Positions 25,251 to 35,356 of a DNA stretch of 64,000 nucleotides are shown here, in pieces; the stretch's first letter is position 1; every line of letters starts with the position of its first letter. Source of the DNA: Halanaerobacter jeridensis (GTDB lineage Bacteria; Bacillota; Halanaerobiia; Halobacteroidales; Halobacteroidaceae); assembly GCF_016908315.1 (NCBI RefSeq), contig NZ_JAFBDQ010000009.1, positions 1-64,000 on the forward strand. Direction: 5' to 3'. Under the pieces are notes generated by a model. That model did not search any database. It worked only from the letters and a program-made list of their open reading frames with translations, and had not been told where the DNA came from. The translations under genes were made by a program, and so were the position numbers.

Positions 25251-27377
25251 TTAATCAGATGTAATAGGTTGTACTGTGAAGTTTATATCTACGTTCTTAC
25301 CATCTGCATCTGTATCTTCATTAATTATTATTACCGGATCATTATCAATTGCTTCATAATGATTTAAGCCAATAGCTGAATAATTATTTAAAATATTTAC
25401 TATTTCAGCTACTTGAGAACTTACATCATCATTGGTAACTGCATAAATTGCAAAGTCATCAGCACCAGAATCATCAAACACTATTGTTTCATTATTATAG
25501 CCATAATCCCCTACAAATTCTAATACTAGCTTTTCCCCGGGCACAAAAGGAGTCTCTACTGAAAAAGAGTATTCTCCTAATTGGGCTTTAACACTTGGAA
25601 TACTTTTATAAAAATTTATACCTCCCGATATAGTATCAGTAGTCATTTCAATATCCGTGCCAGAAGCAGGACTTTTTTCATCGATAATAATATCATCATT
25701 AGAAGAAGAAGCAAAACGAGCATCATGGTCAGTTAATTGATTTTCTATGATCCTCTTTATTTCCTCTCCTTGATCGCCACTAGAACTGTGAAACTTTACA
25801 TCAATCCCCCAGACTCCTATACTATCGAAAAAAACAAACTCTATTGTTTCATCTATACCAGCAGTTGAATCTACTATATCTATTGAATCTCCATCATTAA
25901 ATGCGGCAGATATCTTTAAATTGTACTGCCCTAGCTCTTCTTCAACACTCGAAGTATCTATACTCATCTCACTTACTGAGCCAGCTGGAACAGTCTCCCC
26001 TAAGCTATTACTCAATTCACTGGATAATCCATCAGCACTATATCTTTTAACCCAATAATAATAAGTGTTCCCTCCTTCAACACTACTATCACTCCAAGTG
26101 GTCACATCTACCAATCCATCTGATACTGGCTCTGCTCCGCTAGGGTCATTACTTGTATTGCGATAAACCAGATAATCAGCATTTCCTGTCGCACTATCTA
26201 CTGTTAGAGAAACTGCTGAACCATCATAACTAGCATTTTTCAGCGTTGGTGCATTCGGACTAGTAATTTGATTGACATCAATATCCAATTTATCATTAAC
26301 CGTAATAGTCACCATTTCTTGAGTACTACCGCCGCTACTCTCAGCTGTAAAGACTACCTCATAAGTCCCTTGCTGATCTGTACCAGGTGACCAAGTAAAT
26401 TCTCCGGCACTTGCATCAAAACTTGCCCCACTCGGTTTAGTAGTATCATCAATGCCTAATGTTACTTCATCTCCATCAGGATCAGCCGCTGTCAGACTAA
26501 AAGTTAATGTATCTTCTGCTCCTCCTGATTCATCAACGCTAACACTCGCTTTATCTAATTCTAAATACGGCTGTTGATCAACTGTTAAACTCTGACTCTG
26601 TTTGGGCAGAAATAGAACTTCGCCGCCAAATTCTCCCGCCTTCACAATATCATTACCTTGACTGTCCTTTAACTGAATATCGACTTGAGCTACTGTTGGT
26701 CGTAATTCTAAGTTATCAGAACTATTATCTAATTGGTCTTGGCTGCTAAAGCTTACTGTTTGACCAGAAGTAATATTCTTAGTTACCGTTCCTACTGTCG
26801 GCACCCATAACTCCACATCCATAGAAGCTATATCAGTAGTTGTTCCCACTTGTTCAGCCAAATTACTAATCTCTACATCTAACTGCTGAGCTTTTGCAGG
26901 ACTGACATCAACTGTTATCTCTTTAGTATTTTTATCCTGCAAAACTCCTGTTGAATCTAAAATACCGTGATAGATTCCTATGACTGGATTTGTTGTTTCA
27001 CCATTTGTTACTTCACCAGATAAGGCTGCTTCAATCACATAATCTTGATTAGCCGGTAAATAAAGAGCTATAGCTCCAATATCACTTAAACTACTGCCAT
27101 TTCCAGTCTGACTTTCTACTACCTCTGCACTTGTACCATTACTATCATAATCACTTTTTTCATAGACGGTGATTTTTACTTCAGTAATTGTAGTCTTCTC
27201 TTCAATTGTTTCATCCACTGCCTGAGTAGATATCCCACTTTGTTGATTAAAGCTGAGTTGTAATCCAGCTTCACCTTCTGGTTTTAAATCATTGCTGTCA
27301 TTGCTGCTACAAGCTGTAAATGCTAATATCAGTACCAATAATAATGAAATTGTTATTAGAGTTTTATTTGTCTTCAT
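25251..27377 (-). CDS. Ig/Fn3 lipoprotein with duplicated C-terminal beta domain (708 aa)
   Basis: Signal peptide with lipobox FTAC (Cys23). Residues 25-460 (N-terminal domain, Ig domain with FTWSPGTDQQG, Fn3 domain with YLVYRNTSND) are nearly identical to the 32467 paralogue. After an ETVPAGS hinge the C-terminal 230 residues differ completely. They contain two related blocks, SSVEEELGQYNLKISAAFNDGDSI and IPSVKAQLGEYSFSVETPFVPGEKL in order (quoted in part), each followed by ETIEFV or ETIVFD. So this module is an internal duplication that I do not recognise. ATG 27377 follows AAAGGAGGCTTTTCA. It is the last gene before the terminator at 25180-25205. Confidence 0.85.
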   Translation of the reverse strand: MKTNKTLITISLLLVLILAFTACSSNDSNDLKPEGEAGLQLSFNQQSGISTQAVDETIEEKTTITEVKITVYEKSDYDSNGTSAEVVESQTGNGSSLSDIGAIALYLPANQDYVIEAALSGEVTNGETTNPVIGIYHGILDSTGVLQDKNTKEITVDVSPAKAQQLDVEISNLAEQVGTTTDIASMDVELWVPTVGTVTKNITSGQTVSFSSQDQLDNSSDNLELRPTVAQVDIQLKDSQGNDIVKAGEFGGEVLFLPKQSQSLTVDQQPYLELDKASVSVDESGGAEDTLTFSLTAADPDGDEVTLGIDDTTKPSGASFDASAGEFTWSPGTDQQGTYEVVFTAESSGGSTQEMVTITVNDKLDIDVNQITSPNAPTLKNASYDGSAVSLTVDSATGNADYLVYRNTSNDPSGAEPVSDGLVDVTTWSDSSVEGGNTYYYWVKRYSADGLSSELSNSLGETVPAGSVSEMSIDTSSVEEELGQYNLKISAAFNDGDSIDIVDSTAGIDETIEFVFFDSIGVWGIDVKFHSSSGDQGEEIKRIIENQLTDHDARFASSSNDDIIIDEKSPASGTDIEMTTDTISGGINFYKSIPSVKAQLGEYSFSVETPFVPGEKLVLEFVGDYGYNNETIVFDDSGADDFAIYAVTNDDVSSQVAEIVNILNNYSAIGLNHYEAIDNDPVIIINEDTDADGKNVDINFTVQPITSD

Positions 27378-27395
27378 TGAAAAGCCTCCTTTGAA

Positions 27396-27600
27396 TTAAG
27401 CTATTAGATTAAGCTAGGAATTAACAGCTAGTGGCTAATAGTTGAAATCAACACCAAAATCAAATTCTAAACCTTAACTGCTAACTCTTAGCTAGCTTTT
27501 ATTCTTTTGATTTTGTCTGTATTGTTTTACTCCTAGCTTCTAGCTCCTAGCCACTAGCTGTCCTTGACTTTGTCTGTAGGGCTTTTACTACTAGCCACTA
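27396..27600. repeat. Repeat-rich leader: near-identical 100-bp block plus heptamer arrays
   Basis: A block of about 100 bases (27408-27505, containing GAAATCAACACCAAAATCAA) recurs almost unchanged at 35047-35160 and 41908-42016, each time just upstream of a lipoprotein gene. Heptamers CTTCTAG, CTCCTAG, CCACTAG follow near 27536-27560 and again at 27585-27600, where a TAG of the repeat ends the orphan cassette ORF. Confidence 0.75.
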
Positions 27601-28148
27601 GCATTACTATTTTCTGTCATTGTTGCATCTGTTATATTACTTGCTCCATCTGCTTCACTTAGTTTGTTACAGTACATTACTGCATCATACCAAGTAACTC
27701 GCTCTACAGGTAAATTATTTCCATTAAAGTAAGATGGATTAAAACCCATTACTGATTCAAACTCTTCTTGTTTTACTTCATATTTACTCATTTTTATATC
27801 ATTGGTTATTTCAGTACTTCCATCTGCTGCTATTCTGGCTGATACTGTTACCATTTCTGATACTGCTATAGTCTTAACATCTACTTTCTTTACTCTACTA
27901 TCACTCTGTAAATTACCAACATTATCTTCTGCTGCGAAATAAACATCATAATCTGTACCCGATTCAAGACCATCAACTGTTATCTCTTCTTCGCTATCTG
28001 CTTCTACCTCTACACTATTCCCGACATCTTGAACATCACTTGCTGCCGGATTTTCTGCACTATCATTCTTTTCTATATAATAAACTGTTCCACCTTAATC
28101 TACTTCAGCACTAATTCCAACACTATTCATCCCTGGATCTGATTTCTA
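27591..28148 (-). pseudogene. Orphan C-terminal cassette: Fn3-like fragment plus truncated FGE-sulfatase domain
   Basis: Directly after the stop of the 1219-residue-class gene, the minus strand encodes SDPGMNSVGISAEVD, a TAA (28097-28095), then GGTVYYIEKND and an Fn3-like domain closely matching residues about 600-690 of the upstream lipoprotein. There GAA (VDEGG) stands in place of the TAA. The frame continues into the start of a formylglycine-generating-enzyme/sulfatase-type domain (KMSKYEVKQEEFESVMGFNP, YDAVMYCNKLSE), broken off after about 60 residues by TAG codons in a heptamer repeat. It has no start or signal peptide. It is either decay or a silent donor cassette. Confidence 0.75.
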
Positions 28149-28155
28149 GCACTAT

Positions 28156-31100
28156 TTATTGCCATTGTAATTTAGGATATTCACTTGTTAGTGTACTCCA
28201 AATATTAGTAAAATCAAGAGCCGACATATTACTTTCTGCACTATCACCTTGCATCTCTGACGTAGTTAATCCTGTTATATTAGTAGCAGTGTTTTGGTTC
28301 CAACCTATACCTGTTTCGCCTTCTCCTTTCCAGTACCCATCTGTTATTTCACCACTTAACTCATTTTTACCAACTAATTTACCTGAATTAGTCCCTGATG
28401 CTACATCTCCAGTAGCATAAACTTTTTCTACAATACCAGCATTTCTACCCACTAATCCTCCTATATTAACTGCATTACTAGCATTTACATCACCTGTGGA
28501 ATAGCTATTTGATATTTTCTCACTACTCTTACCTACCAATCCACCACAACCATTAGAAATGTCACTTGAATCCCCTGCTTGTGTTACAAAGGCTGAAGAA
28601 TACGATTTGATAATTTCACCTTGACTAGCTCCAACTAATCCTCCTACGAAATATTCTCCTGTTACTGATCCCGAAGCAGAGGAACGGGTTATAACACCAC
28701 TATCATCTCCAACTAAACCACCTGCATAACTACCTTGACCACTTACACTACTAGCATCTCCTGAGATATGACAATTTGTAATTTGGTTATAATTAATTCC
28801 ACTTAGAGCCCCTGTGCTATTACCACCTATTATATCAACTCCTATTAATGTTAAATTATGAATATATGCTTCACCAGAAGTACTACCATTAGAAGCGAAA
28901 AGACCCACATTGTCTTCTGTTGGCCTATTTATTGTCAAACCTTCAATAGTCTTTCCATTACCATTAAATTCACCAGCAAATGTGGTTTCAAAATCTACTC
29001 CAATAGGATCCCATCCTTTACCACTATTTACTAGATTTCCACTATCAGTTTTAACATGATCATTATATCCAACAGTAGATTGATCTAAATCATTCACTAA
29101 AATAAAATTAGCAGATAGATTGTCACGCACTTTATCAAGATGATTCCAATTTTCTATTTTATATGGGCTACTACTCGAACCATCTCCGCCAGCAAAATCA
29201 CTTGTTTCTATTGCAGCAGTTGCTGTCATACTATTATCATCAGTAGATCCTTTTACATCAACCTCAGTAGCATCACCATCCTGAGTTGAGTAAGTTAAAT
29301 TCACTGTTTTTGCCTCACCTCCTGATAAAGTTAGTGACTGAGTATCTGCTTCAATATCAAAAGTCCCATTTTGATTATTATCTACACTAAGCACTACATC
29401 TTGAGTTGCCTCTGCACTACCTGTGTTTTCTACTTCTACATCTACATTTAAATCTTGCCCCTCAGATACTGGACCATCATGATTCAAAGAGGTCACCTCA
29501 AAGTGGGCAGTTATAACATTATCTTTTTCAACGCCACCTGTTATTTCTCCAGTTCCTGCTAATTCGGCACCATCTTCCTCACTAGTTAGAGTAAGGGTGT
29601 TCCCATCTGTAACTTCAATATCATCATTTAGCGTAAGAGTACTACCAGCTAGGTCTATAGTCAGATCCCTATCTACCGTGTGAACCTCACCACTGTCGAG
29701 AGTTAGATCACTTGTTACGTTAATAGTAGTTACAGTTCCGTTAAGTGCTACTGCTAAATTTTCTCCGGTATTTAAATTAATGAAATTAATCTTTCTAACC
29801 TGATCATCACTTTGTAAATTTCCCCCACTATCCTGAGCAACAAAGAATATATTATTCTCTGTGCCTTCATTAATATTATCAATTGTAATCTCCTTTTCTG
29901 TATTAGCTTCCATCTCTACACTATTCCCAGCATCTTGCACAGCACTTGCTGTCGGAGCCTCTGCACCATCGGACATGACCTTATAATAAGCTGTTCCACC
30001 TTCATCTACTGCAGCACTAATTCCTACGCTACTTGTATCTGCTGCTGTTGTTATATTAGGTTCTGTTGTCCAATTTGGAGCAGTTGTATCTATTTCAACC
30101 GCACTTACATCAGTAGTAGAACTAAATGTACTACTATTTCCTGCTGCATCCTCGGCAGTCACACTAAAACTAACTGTTCCCTCTGCATCTCCTGACTGCA
30201 CTGTATAATTCATTTCCCATGTAGTAGCATCACTATCTCCTGCATTATTTATTGTTGCTGTATTTCCTGCTACTGTAGCACTTGGTGTAGTTATTTCTTC
30301 ACTTGCTGTCAAACTTAAAGTAATTGTATCTCCTGCTTTTGCTAAATTACTATTATCATTATCAGAAGTAATAGTTAAAACACTAGCACTTGGAGCAGTT
30401 GTATCATCATCAACTGTAATTGTTACATCCTTAGTTGTTGTATCAGTTCCATCACTTACTTCCAAAGTTACATCGAAAGTATTATCACTCGAATAATCAT
30501 CAATCGGTGGTGTCCAAGTAAAGGTGTTTCCTGACTGACTAAACTCATCTGCATCCGTACCACTAATAACATAAGTCAAATCATCACCATCTTCATCAGT
30601 AGCATTAACCGCTAAAGATAACTCTTTTCCTTCAGTAATAGTTGCACTTCCATCACTTACATTAGTAATAGAATCTATGCTTGGAGCTCGATTGACATCA
30701 TTTACTGTTATCGTAGTCGTTTCACTATTGACTCCACCATTACTAGACTCAACAGCAAAAGTTACATCATAACTCCCTGACTGCTCATAAGTCGGTGTCC
30801 AAGTGAAAGTCCCACTGCTATTATCTGAACTCGGATCAAATGACGCACCACTCGGTTTATTACTAACACTTAATGAAGTCAGGCTATCTCCATCAGGATC
30901 TTCGGCATTAACTGTAAACTGCAGTTCAGAATCTTCATCCACCGTCTGGTCGGCTACTTCCAAATACGGTTGCTGATTAACGGTCAAGCTCTGACTCTGC
31001 TTCGGTAACAATAAAATTTCTCCGCCGAATTCTCCGGCATTTTCTTTTTCTATGGTATTACCGCTACTATCGTTAAGTTGCACATTAACCTGTGCACTAG

Positions 31101-31773
31101 TTGCAGTTAAAGTCAAATCATCATTAGTAAAGGTTACAGTTCCTCCGTCAGTACTTAAATCCTCACTACTTATAGTTTTAACAACATCCCCGGTCTTCGG
31201 AATTGATAATTCTACAGCCATAGAATCTACCGCTGTATCTCCTACAGTCGAAGGAATCCCATTAATCGTCACATCCAATTCTTCCGCTGGTCGAGTCGTT
31301 ACATCCACTGTCACTGATTTACTCGCCTGTTCTTCTAAAACACCTGTTGAATCAAGAACACCTTGATAAATTCCTGTCACACTATTAGTTTCCCCATTAT
31401 TAGTAACATCACCTGACAATACCGCTTCAATCACATAATTTTGACTAGGCGGCAAATAAAAAGCAATTGTTCCTATCTCATTTGAACTCTCTCCTGGTTC
31501 TGTCTTACTTTCTACTACTTCTGCATCTGTACCATTACTATCATAATCACTCTTCTTATAAATCTTTAACTCTACTTCAGTAATTGTAATCTTATCCTCA
31601 ATTTTTTTATCTACTGCTTGAGCCGAAATACTGCTTTGTTGATTCAAATTAACTTTCAATCGCCCATCCTGTTGGGGATCTAAATTACTACTATCATCGT
31701 CACTACAAGCTGTAAATGTTAAGGTCAACACCACTAATAATGAAATTACTATTAACGTTTTGTTTATTTTCAT
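28156..31773 (-). CDS. Large modular lipoprotein with Ig, CARDB and GLUG domains
   Basis: Lipobox FTAC follows a 22-residue signal. The N-terminal domain and two Ig domains (to about residue 470) match the 18903 and 35357 proteins. Next come a bacterial Ig-like domain (about 475-570), an Fn3-like stretch with FFVAQDSGGNLQSDD, a short beta-helix-like region (DSGEVHTVDRDLTIDLAG), a CARDB-type domain (LNVDVEVENTGSAEATQDVV) and a C-terminal run of GLUG motifs (GGLVGDDSGVITRSSASG and similar), ending PKLQWQ. GLUG repeats are typical of secreted adhesins. I start at ATG 31773, which has AAGGGGGG upstream; the longer frame to 31815 lacks a site. The C-terminus looks complete. The 225-base leader (31816-32027) shows no clear promoter or gene. 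Confidence 0.88.
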   Translation of the reverse strand: MKINKTLIVISLLVVLTLTFTACSDDDSSNLDPQQDGRLKVNLNQQSSISAQAVDKKIEDKITITEVELKIYKKSDYDSNGTDAEVVESKTEPGESSNEIGTIAFYLPPSQNYVIEAVLSGDVTNNGETNSVTGIYQGVLDSTGVLEEQASKSVTVDVTTRPAEELDVTINGIPSTVGDTAVDSMAVELSIPKTGDVVKTISSEDLSTDGGTVTFTNDDLTLTATSAQVNVQLNDSSGNTIEKENAGEFGGEILLLPKQSQSLTVNQQPYLEVADQTVDEDSELQFTVNAEDPDGDSLTSLSVSNKPSGASFDPSSDNSSGTFTWTPTYEQSGSYDVTFAVESSNGGVNSETTTITVNDVNRAPSIDSITNVSDGSATITEGKELSLAVNATDEDGDDLTYVISGTDADEFSQSGNTFTWTPPIDDYSSDNTFDVTLEVSDGTDTTTKDVTITVDDDTTAPSASVLTITSDNDNSNLAKAGDTITLSLTASEEITTPSATVAGNTATINNAGDSDATTWEMNYTVQSGDAEGTVSFSVTAEDAAGNSSTFSSTTDVSAVEIDTTAPNWTTEPNITTAADTSSVGISAAVDEGGTAYYKVMSDGAEAPTASAVQDAGNSVEMEANTEKEITIDNINEGTENNIFFVAQDSGGNLQSDDQVRKINFINLNTGENLAVALNGTVTTINVTSDLTLDSGEVHTVDRDLTIDLAGSTLTLNDDIEVTDGNTLTLTSEEDGAELAGTGEITGGVEKDNVITAHFEVTSLNHDGPVSEGQDLNVDVEVENTGSAEATQDVVLSVDNNQNGTFDIEADTQSLTLSGGEAKTVNLTYSTQDGDATEVDVKGSTDDNSMTATAAIETSDFAGGDGSSSSPYKIENWNHLDKVRDNLSANFILVNDLDQSTVGYNDHVKTDSGNLVNSGKGWDPIGVDFETTFAGEFNGNGKTIEGLTINRPTEDNVGLFASNGSTSGEAYIHNLTLIGVDIIGGNSTGALSGINYNQITNCHISGDASSVSGQGSYAGGLVGDDSGVITRSSASGSVTGEYFVGGLVGASQGEIIKSYSSAFVTQAGDSSDISNGCGGLVGKSSEKISNSYSTGDVNASNAVNIGGLVGRNAGIVEKVYATGDVASGTNSGKLVGKNELSGEITDGYWKGEGETGIGWNQNTATNITGLTTSEMQGDSAESNMSALDFTNIWSTLTSEYPKLQWQ

Positions 31774-32027
31774 TGAATCCCCCCTTGTAAGTTCGATTAG
31801 ATCTCTTATACTCATTCATTCTTAAAATCTTACTTTTTTAACATAAAGATAGATATTAATTACATTTAAATAAATTCGATAAATTATTCCTAAGTGGTTT
31901 GTCTACAAGGAAATAAACGGCATACATATCAGCACCACAACCTAAAAATAGAACCTCTTTTAACATCGTAATTAATCTTAATCAAATATAAATCAACTTG
32001 GCCTAACCGTTCTTTGTCTTTAAAACT

Positions 32028-32466
32028 CTAGTTCCTAATTTTTAATCTTATATGCTTGGCTGTTATTGCATTAGTTGTTGTATTCTTTCTTACATCTGTA
32101 ATATCATTAGATAAAGCAGATATATCCAACGTATCAATCCCTGAAAGTCCATTACCAATTTCAGTTATTGTTAAAATGTCTCCTGCTAAATTCCAAGACA
32201 AACTATAAGTAACAACCCTTGGGAGGGTTGTTACTTATAACCCTCCATTTTAACATCATTTTGATTGGCAGAGGATACCCCTTCATTAAATATTATATCG
32301 ATTGAATCAATGTCTATAATTCCTGCATTTACATTTGTACTCTCATCATTAACAGCAATCCGCACATCAACAAAATTACCTCTAATGCCATTAGTATCAT
32401 CAGCATCATAATTTAATATATGAGTTGATTCATTTGAACTAGTCACATAATCACTTGATGCATTGT
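32028..32466 (-). pseudogene. Frameshifted tail of the 854-aa lipoprotein, split by a perfect inverted repeat
   Basis: One base inserted in AATTAAAC next to the stop at 32467 joins the lipoprotein ...NNDTSN to NNASSDYVTSSNESTHILNY and an Ig-like (Big_5-type) domain ending DVKMEGYK at 32231. Beyond the hairpin at 32205-32238 the same kind of domain continues in another frame, VTYSLSWNLAGDILTITEIG, to a TAG at 32030-32028. So the gene once ran about 145 codons further, with at least two lesions. Confidence 0.7.
32205..32238. repeat. Perfect 15-bp inverted repeat with a third overlapping copy
   Basis: Arms ATAAGTAACAACCCT (32205-32219) and AGGGTTGTTACTTAT (32224-32238) pair fully around TGGG. 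The sequence beyond (TTACTTATAACCCTCC) gives a further overlapping inverted copy. No T-tract follows on either strand, so it does not look like an ordinary terminator. It interrupts a domain frame and may come from template switching. Confidence 0.75.
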
Positions 32467-35031
32467 TTAATTAGAAGTATCGTTATTAGTAACATTAGTA
32501 CTTTCAATATCCATATTTCCAGCATCATCAGTAGCAGTAACCTCAATCGAAACTTGTGCACCTGTTAAAGATGAAACATCAACAGTCAAACTAAATGTTC
32601 CATCACTTTCAGCAACTGTTGAAGAAGTTACTGTTGTCATAGTGTCATCCAAGGTAACATCTACAGTAGCATCTGCTTCAGTAGAACCGCTTATAGTATA
32701 AGAATCGCTATTATCAGCATTAATATCACTAAGGGTATCTAAATTAACTGAAGGTCTAGTATTATCAAGTTCTACACTAAGACTATTATCTGTAGTGCTA
32801 TTACCGGCTCTATCTTCTGCTGTTACTGGAATTGTATATGTCCCATCAGCGGCAGGATTACTGTAATTAATAGGGTATTCAATACTGTAAGTTCCATCAC
32901 TATTATCAGTCACTGTTACATTTTCCGGTTCGAATTGTTCATCTATATTAGAAAAGTCAGCAGATACAGTTAATCCCGGTTCTCCAATATCAGCAGTAAC
33001 TTTTATTTGAGTCCCATTTCTATATACTTCACTATCAGAGTTTACATAATTAAATATAGGAGCAGTATCGTCAACTTTAATTATACTACCTTTAATTACA
33101 GATTCGCTATTCCTTGCTGCATCTTCTACTATTAATTTAAGATAATAAACACGTTCATTTGCATCAGCAGGAATATTAATCGATTCAATATTCCCTTCAC
33201 CTGCATTAACTTCTTGCCTAAACAATGTTTCCCCAGGTATATATCCGCTTAAAGTAGCCGTCTCAAAGTTGGCATCAGTTGCAGTATAATCAATACTAAT
33301 GCTACTACCACTTTGAACATAAACAGTTGAGGTAGGAGAATTAATTTCTGCAGTAGGAGCTGTACCATCTAATGTCTTAGCTGTAGTAGGATCTGTTGAA
33401 ACGGAATTTCCAGCATCATCAAAAGTAAGCACCCTAAATTGAACACTCTCGCCATCAGCCCCTTCATATCGTATCGGACTAGTTGCAGACTGATCAACTG
33501 GTTTCCAATTATCATCATTTTCTAATTTATATATAACTTCTTCATGATCAAAATTGGGATCAGACCCCTGGTCCCAACTAATATCAGCACTAGCGTCAGG
33601 AGCTAAAGAAACATTAACGTTAGTAGCAGGACTAGGAGCTTTATTATCCAACTCTACGCTATTACTCAATCGACTCGATAATCCATCAGAACTATATTTT
33701 TTAACCCAATAATAATAGATGTTCCCTTCTTCGACACTACTATCACTCCAAGTTGTCACATCTACCAATACATCTGATACTGGCTCTGCTCCGGCTGAAT
33801 CATCAACTGTATTACGATAAACCAAATAATCAGCATTTCCTGTCGCACTATCTACTGTTAGAGAAACTGCTGAATTTTTATAATCAGCACTTGAAATCAC
33901 TGGTGCATTAGGACTAGTAATTTGATTGACATCAATATCCAATTTATCATTAACTGTGATAGTCACCATTTCTTGAGTACTACCACCACTACTCTCAGCT
34001 GTAAAGACTACCTCATAAGTTCCCTGCTGATCTGTGCCCGGCGACCAACTAAACTCTCCGGTACTAGCATCAAAGCTTGCCCCACTTGGTTTAGTAGTAT
34101 CATCAATTCCTAATGTTACTTCATCTCCATCAGGATCAGCCGCTGTCAGACTAAAAGTTAATGTATCTTCTGCTCCTCCTGATTCATCAACGCTAACACT
34201 CGCTTTATCTAATTCTAAATACGGCTGTTGATCAACTGTTAAACTCTGACTCTGTTTAGGCAGCAATAGGACTTCACCGCCAAATTCACCAGCCTTCACA
34301 ATGTCATCACCTGAGCTGTCCTTTAACTGAATATCAACTTGAGCTACTGTCGGTAGTAATTCTAAGTTATCAGAACTATTATCTAATTGGTCTTGGCTGC
34401 TAAAGCTCACTGTTTGACCAGAAGTAATATTCTTAGTTACCGTTCCTACTGTCGGCACCCATAACTCCACATCCATAGAAGCTATATCAGTAGTTGTTCC
34501 TACTTGTTCAGCCAAATTACTAATTTCTACATCTAACTGCTGAGCTTTTGCAAGACTGACATCAACTGTTATCTCTTTAGTATTTTTATCCTGCAAAACT
34601 CCTGTTGAATCTAAAATACCGTGATAGATTCCTGTGACTGAATTTGTTGTTCCATCATTTGTTACTTCACCAGATAAGACTGCTTCAATCACATAATCTT
34701 GATTAGCCGGTAAATAAAGAGCTATCGCTCCAATATCACTTAAACTACTGCCTGTTCCAGTCTTATTTTCTACTACCTCTGCACTTGTACCATTACTATC
34801 ATAATCACTTTTTTCATAGACGGTAATTTTTACTTCAGTAATTGTAGTCTTCTCTTCAATTGTTTCATCCACTGCCTGAGTAGATATCCCACTTTGCTTA
34901 TTAAAGCTGAGCTGTAATCCAGCTTCACCTTCGGGTTTTAGTTCATTGCTATCATTGCTGCTACAAGCTGTAATCGCTAATGTCAGTACCAATAATAATG
35001 AAATTGTTATTAGAGTTTTATTTGTCTTCAT
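32467..35031 (-). CDS. Modular Ig/Fn3 lipoprotein, C-terminally truncated by frameshift (854 aa)
   Basis: Signal peptide and lipobox ITAC (Cys23). Residues 25-470 are nearly identical to the 25251 protein (N-terminal domain, FSWSPGTDQQG Ig domain, Fn3). The remainder is unique: an Fn3 domain (ADISWDQGSDPNFDHEEVIY), two bacterial Ig-like domains with TFDDAGNSV and VEDAARNSE, and a Big_3-type domain (SYTISGSTEADATVDVTLDD). It stops at 32467 after TNNDTSN because of an apparent one-base loss; the original tail is described at 32028-32466. The signal peptide and export should be unaffected. ATG 35031 follows AAAGGAGGCTTTTCA. Confidence 0.87.
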   Translation of the reverse strand: MKTNKTLITISLLLVLTLAITACSSNDSNELKPEGEAGLQLSFNKQSGISTQAVDETIEEKTTITEVKITVYEKSDYDSNGTSAEVVENKTGTGSSLSDIGAIALYLPANQDYVIEAVLSGEVTNDGTTNSVTGIYHGILDSTGVLQDKNTKEITVDVSLAKAQQLDVEISNLAEQVGTTTDIASMDVELWVPTVGTVTKNITSGQTVSFSSQDQLDNSSDNLELLPTVAQVDIQLKDSSGDDIVKAGEFGGEVLLLPKQSQSLTVDQQPYLELDKASVSVDESGGAEDTLTFSLTAADPDGDEVTLGIDDTTKPSGASFDASTGEFSWSPGTDQQGTYEVVFTAESSGGSTQEMVTITVNDKLDIDVNQITSPNAPVISSADYKNSAVSLTVDSATGNADYLVYRNTVDDSAGAEPVSDVLVDVTTWSDSSVEEGNIYYYWVKKYSSDGLSSRLSNSVELDNKAPSPATNVNVSLAPDASADISWDQGSDPNFDHEEVIYKLENDDNWKPVDQSATSPIRYEGADGESVQFRVLTFDDAGNSVSTDPTTAKTLDGTAPTAEINSPTSTVYVQSGSSISIDYTATDANFETATLSGYIPGETLFRQEVNAGEGNIESINIPADANERVYYLKLIVEDAARNSESVIKGSIIKVDDTAPIFNYVNSDSEVYRNGTQIKVTADIGEPGLTVSADFSNIDEQFEPENVTVTDNSDGTYSIEYPINYSNPAADGTYTIPVTAEDRAGNSTTDNSLSVELDNTRPSVNLDTLSDINADNSDSYTISGSTEADATVDVTLDDTMTTVTSSTVAESDGTFSLTVDVSSLTGAQVSIEVTATDDAGNMDIESTNVTNNDTSN

Positions 35032-35044
35032 TGAAAAGCCTCCT

Positions 35045-35310
35045 TTGAATTAAGCTAGAAGTTAATAGCTAGTTGCTAGTAGTTGAAATCAACACCAAAA
35101 TCAAATTCTAAACCTTAACTTCCAACTCTTAGCTAGCTTTTATTCATTTGATTTTGTCTGTAGGGTTTTTACTACTAGCCACTAGCCGTTTTATCTTCTG
35201 ACTTTGACTATATTTTTTTACTACTAGCTTCTTACTGGTTTTTCTTGTTTTCAAAGTTTTTTACTAATTACTAATCACTGATTACTGTGCTTACTTGCTA
35301 CTGCTTTTAG
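35045..35310. repeat. Repeat-rich leader with 100-bp block and two heptamer families
   Basis: It holds the near-identical block seen at 27408 and 41908, CTAGCCACTAGCC-type words near 35170, and then TTTTACT, AATTACT, AATCACT, GATTACT in 7-base register (35260-35290). No gene is present between 35032 and 35356. Confidence 0.75.
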
Positions 35311-35356
35311 CAACCCCTTAAAACAAGAGAGCAGAAATAAAGATTATAGTTAACTT

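Noticed and set aside
20422-28148. Diversity-generating retroelement (Avd-like four-helix protein plus FGE-type domain)
   Set aside because: No reverse transcriptase, no template/variable repeat pair and no adenine-biased repeat was seen, and the FGE domain is truncated.
31856-31966. Minus-strand 36-codon ORF with LGCGADMYAVYFLVDK, upstream of the 1219-residue-class lipoprotein gene
   Set aside because: No ribosome binding site, too short, and no support beyond an open frame; could be a fragment of an unrelated gene but this cannot be shown.
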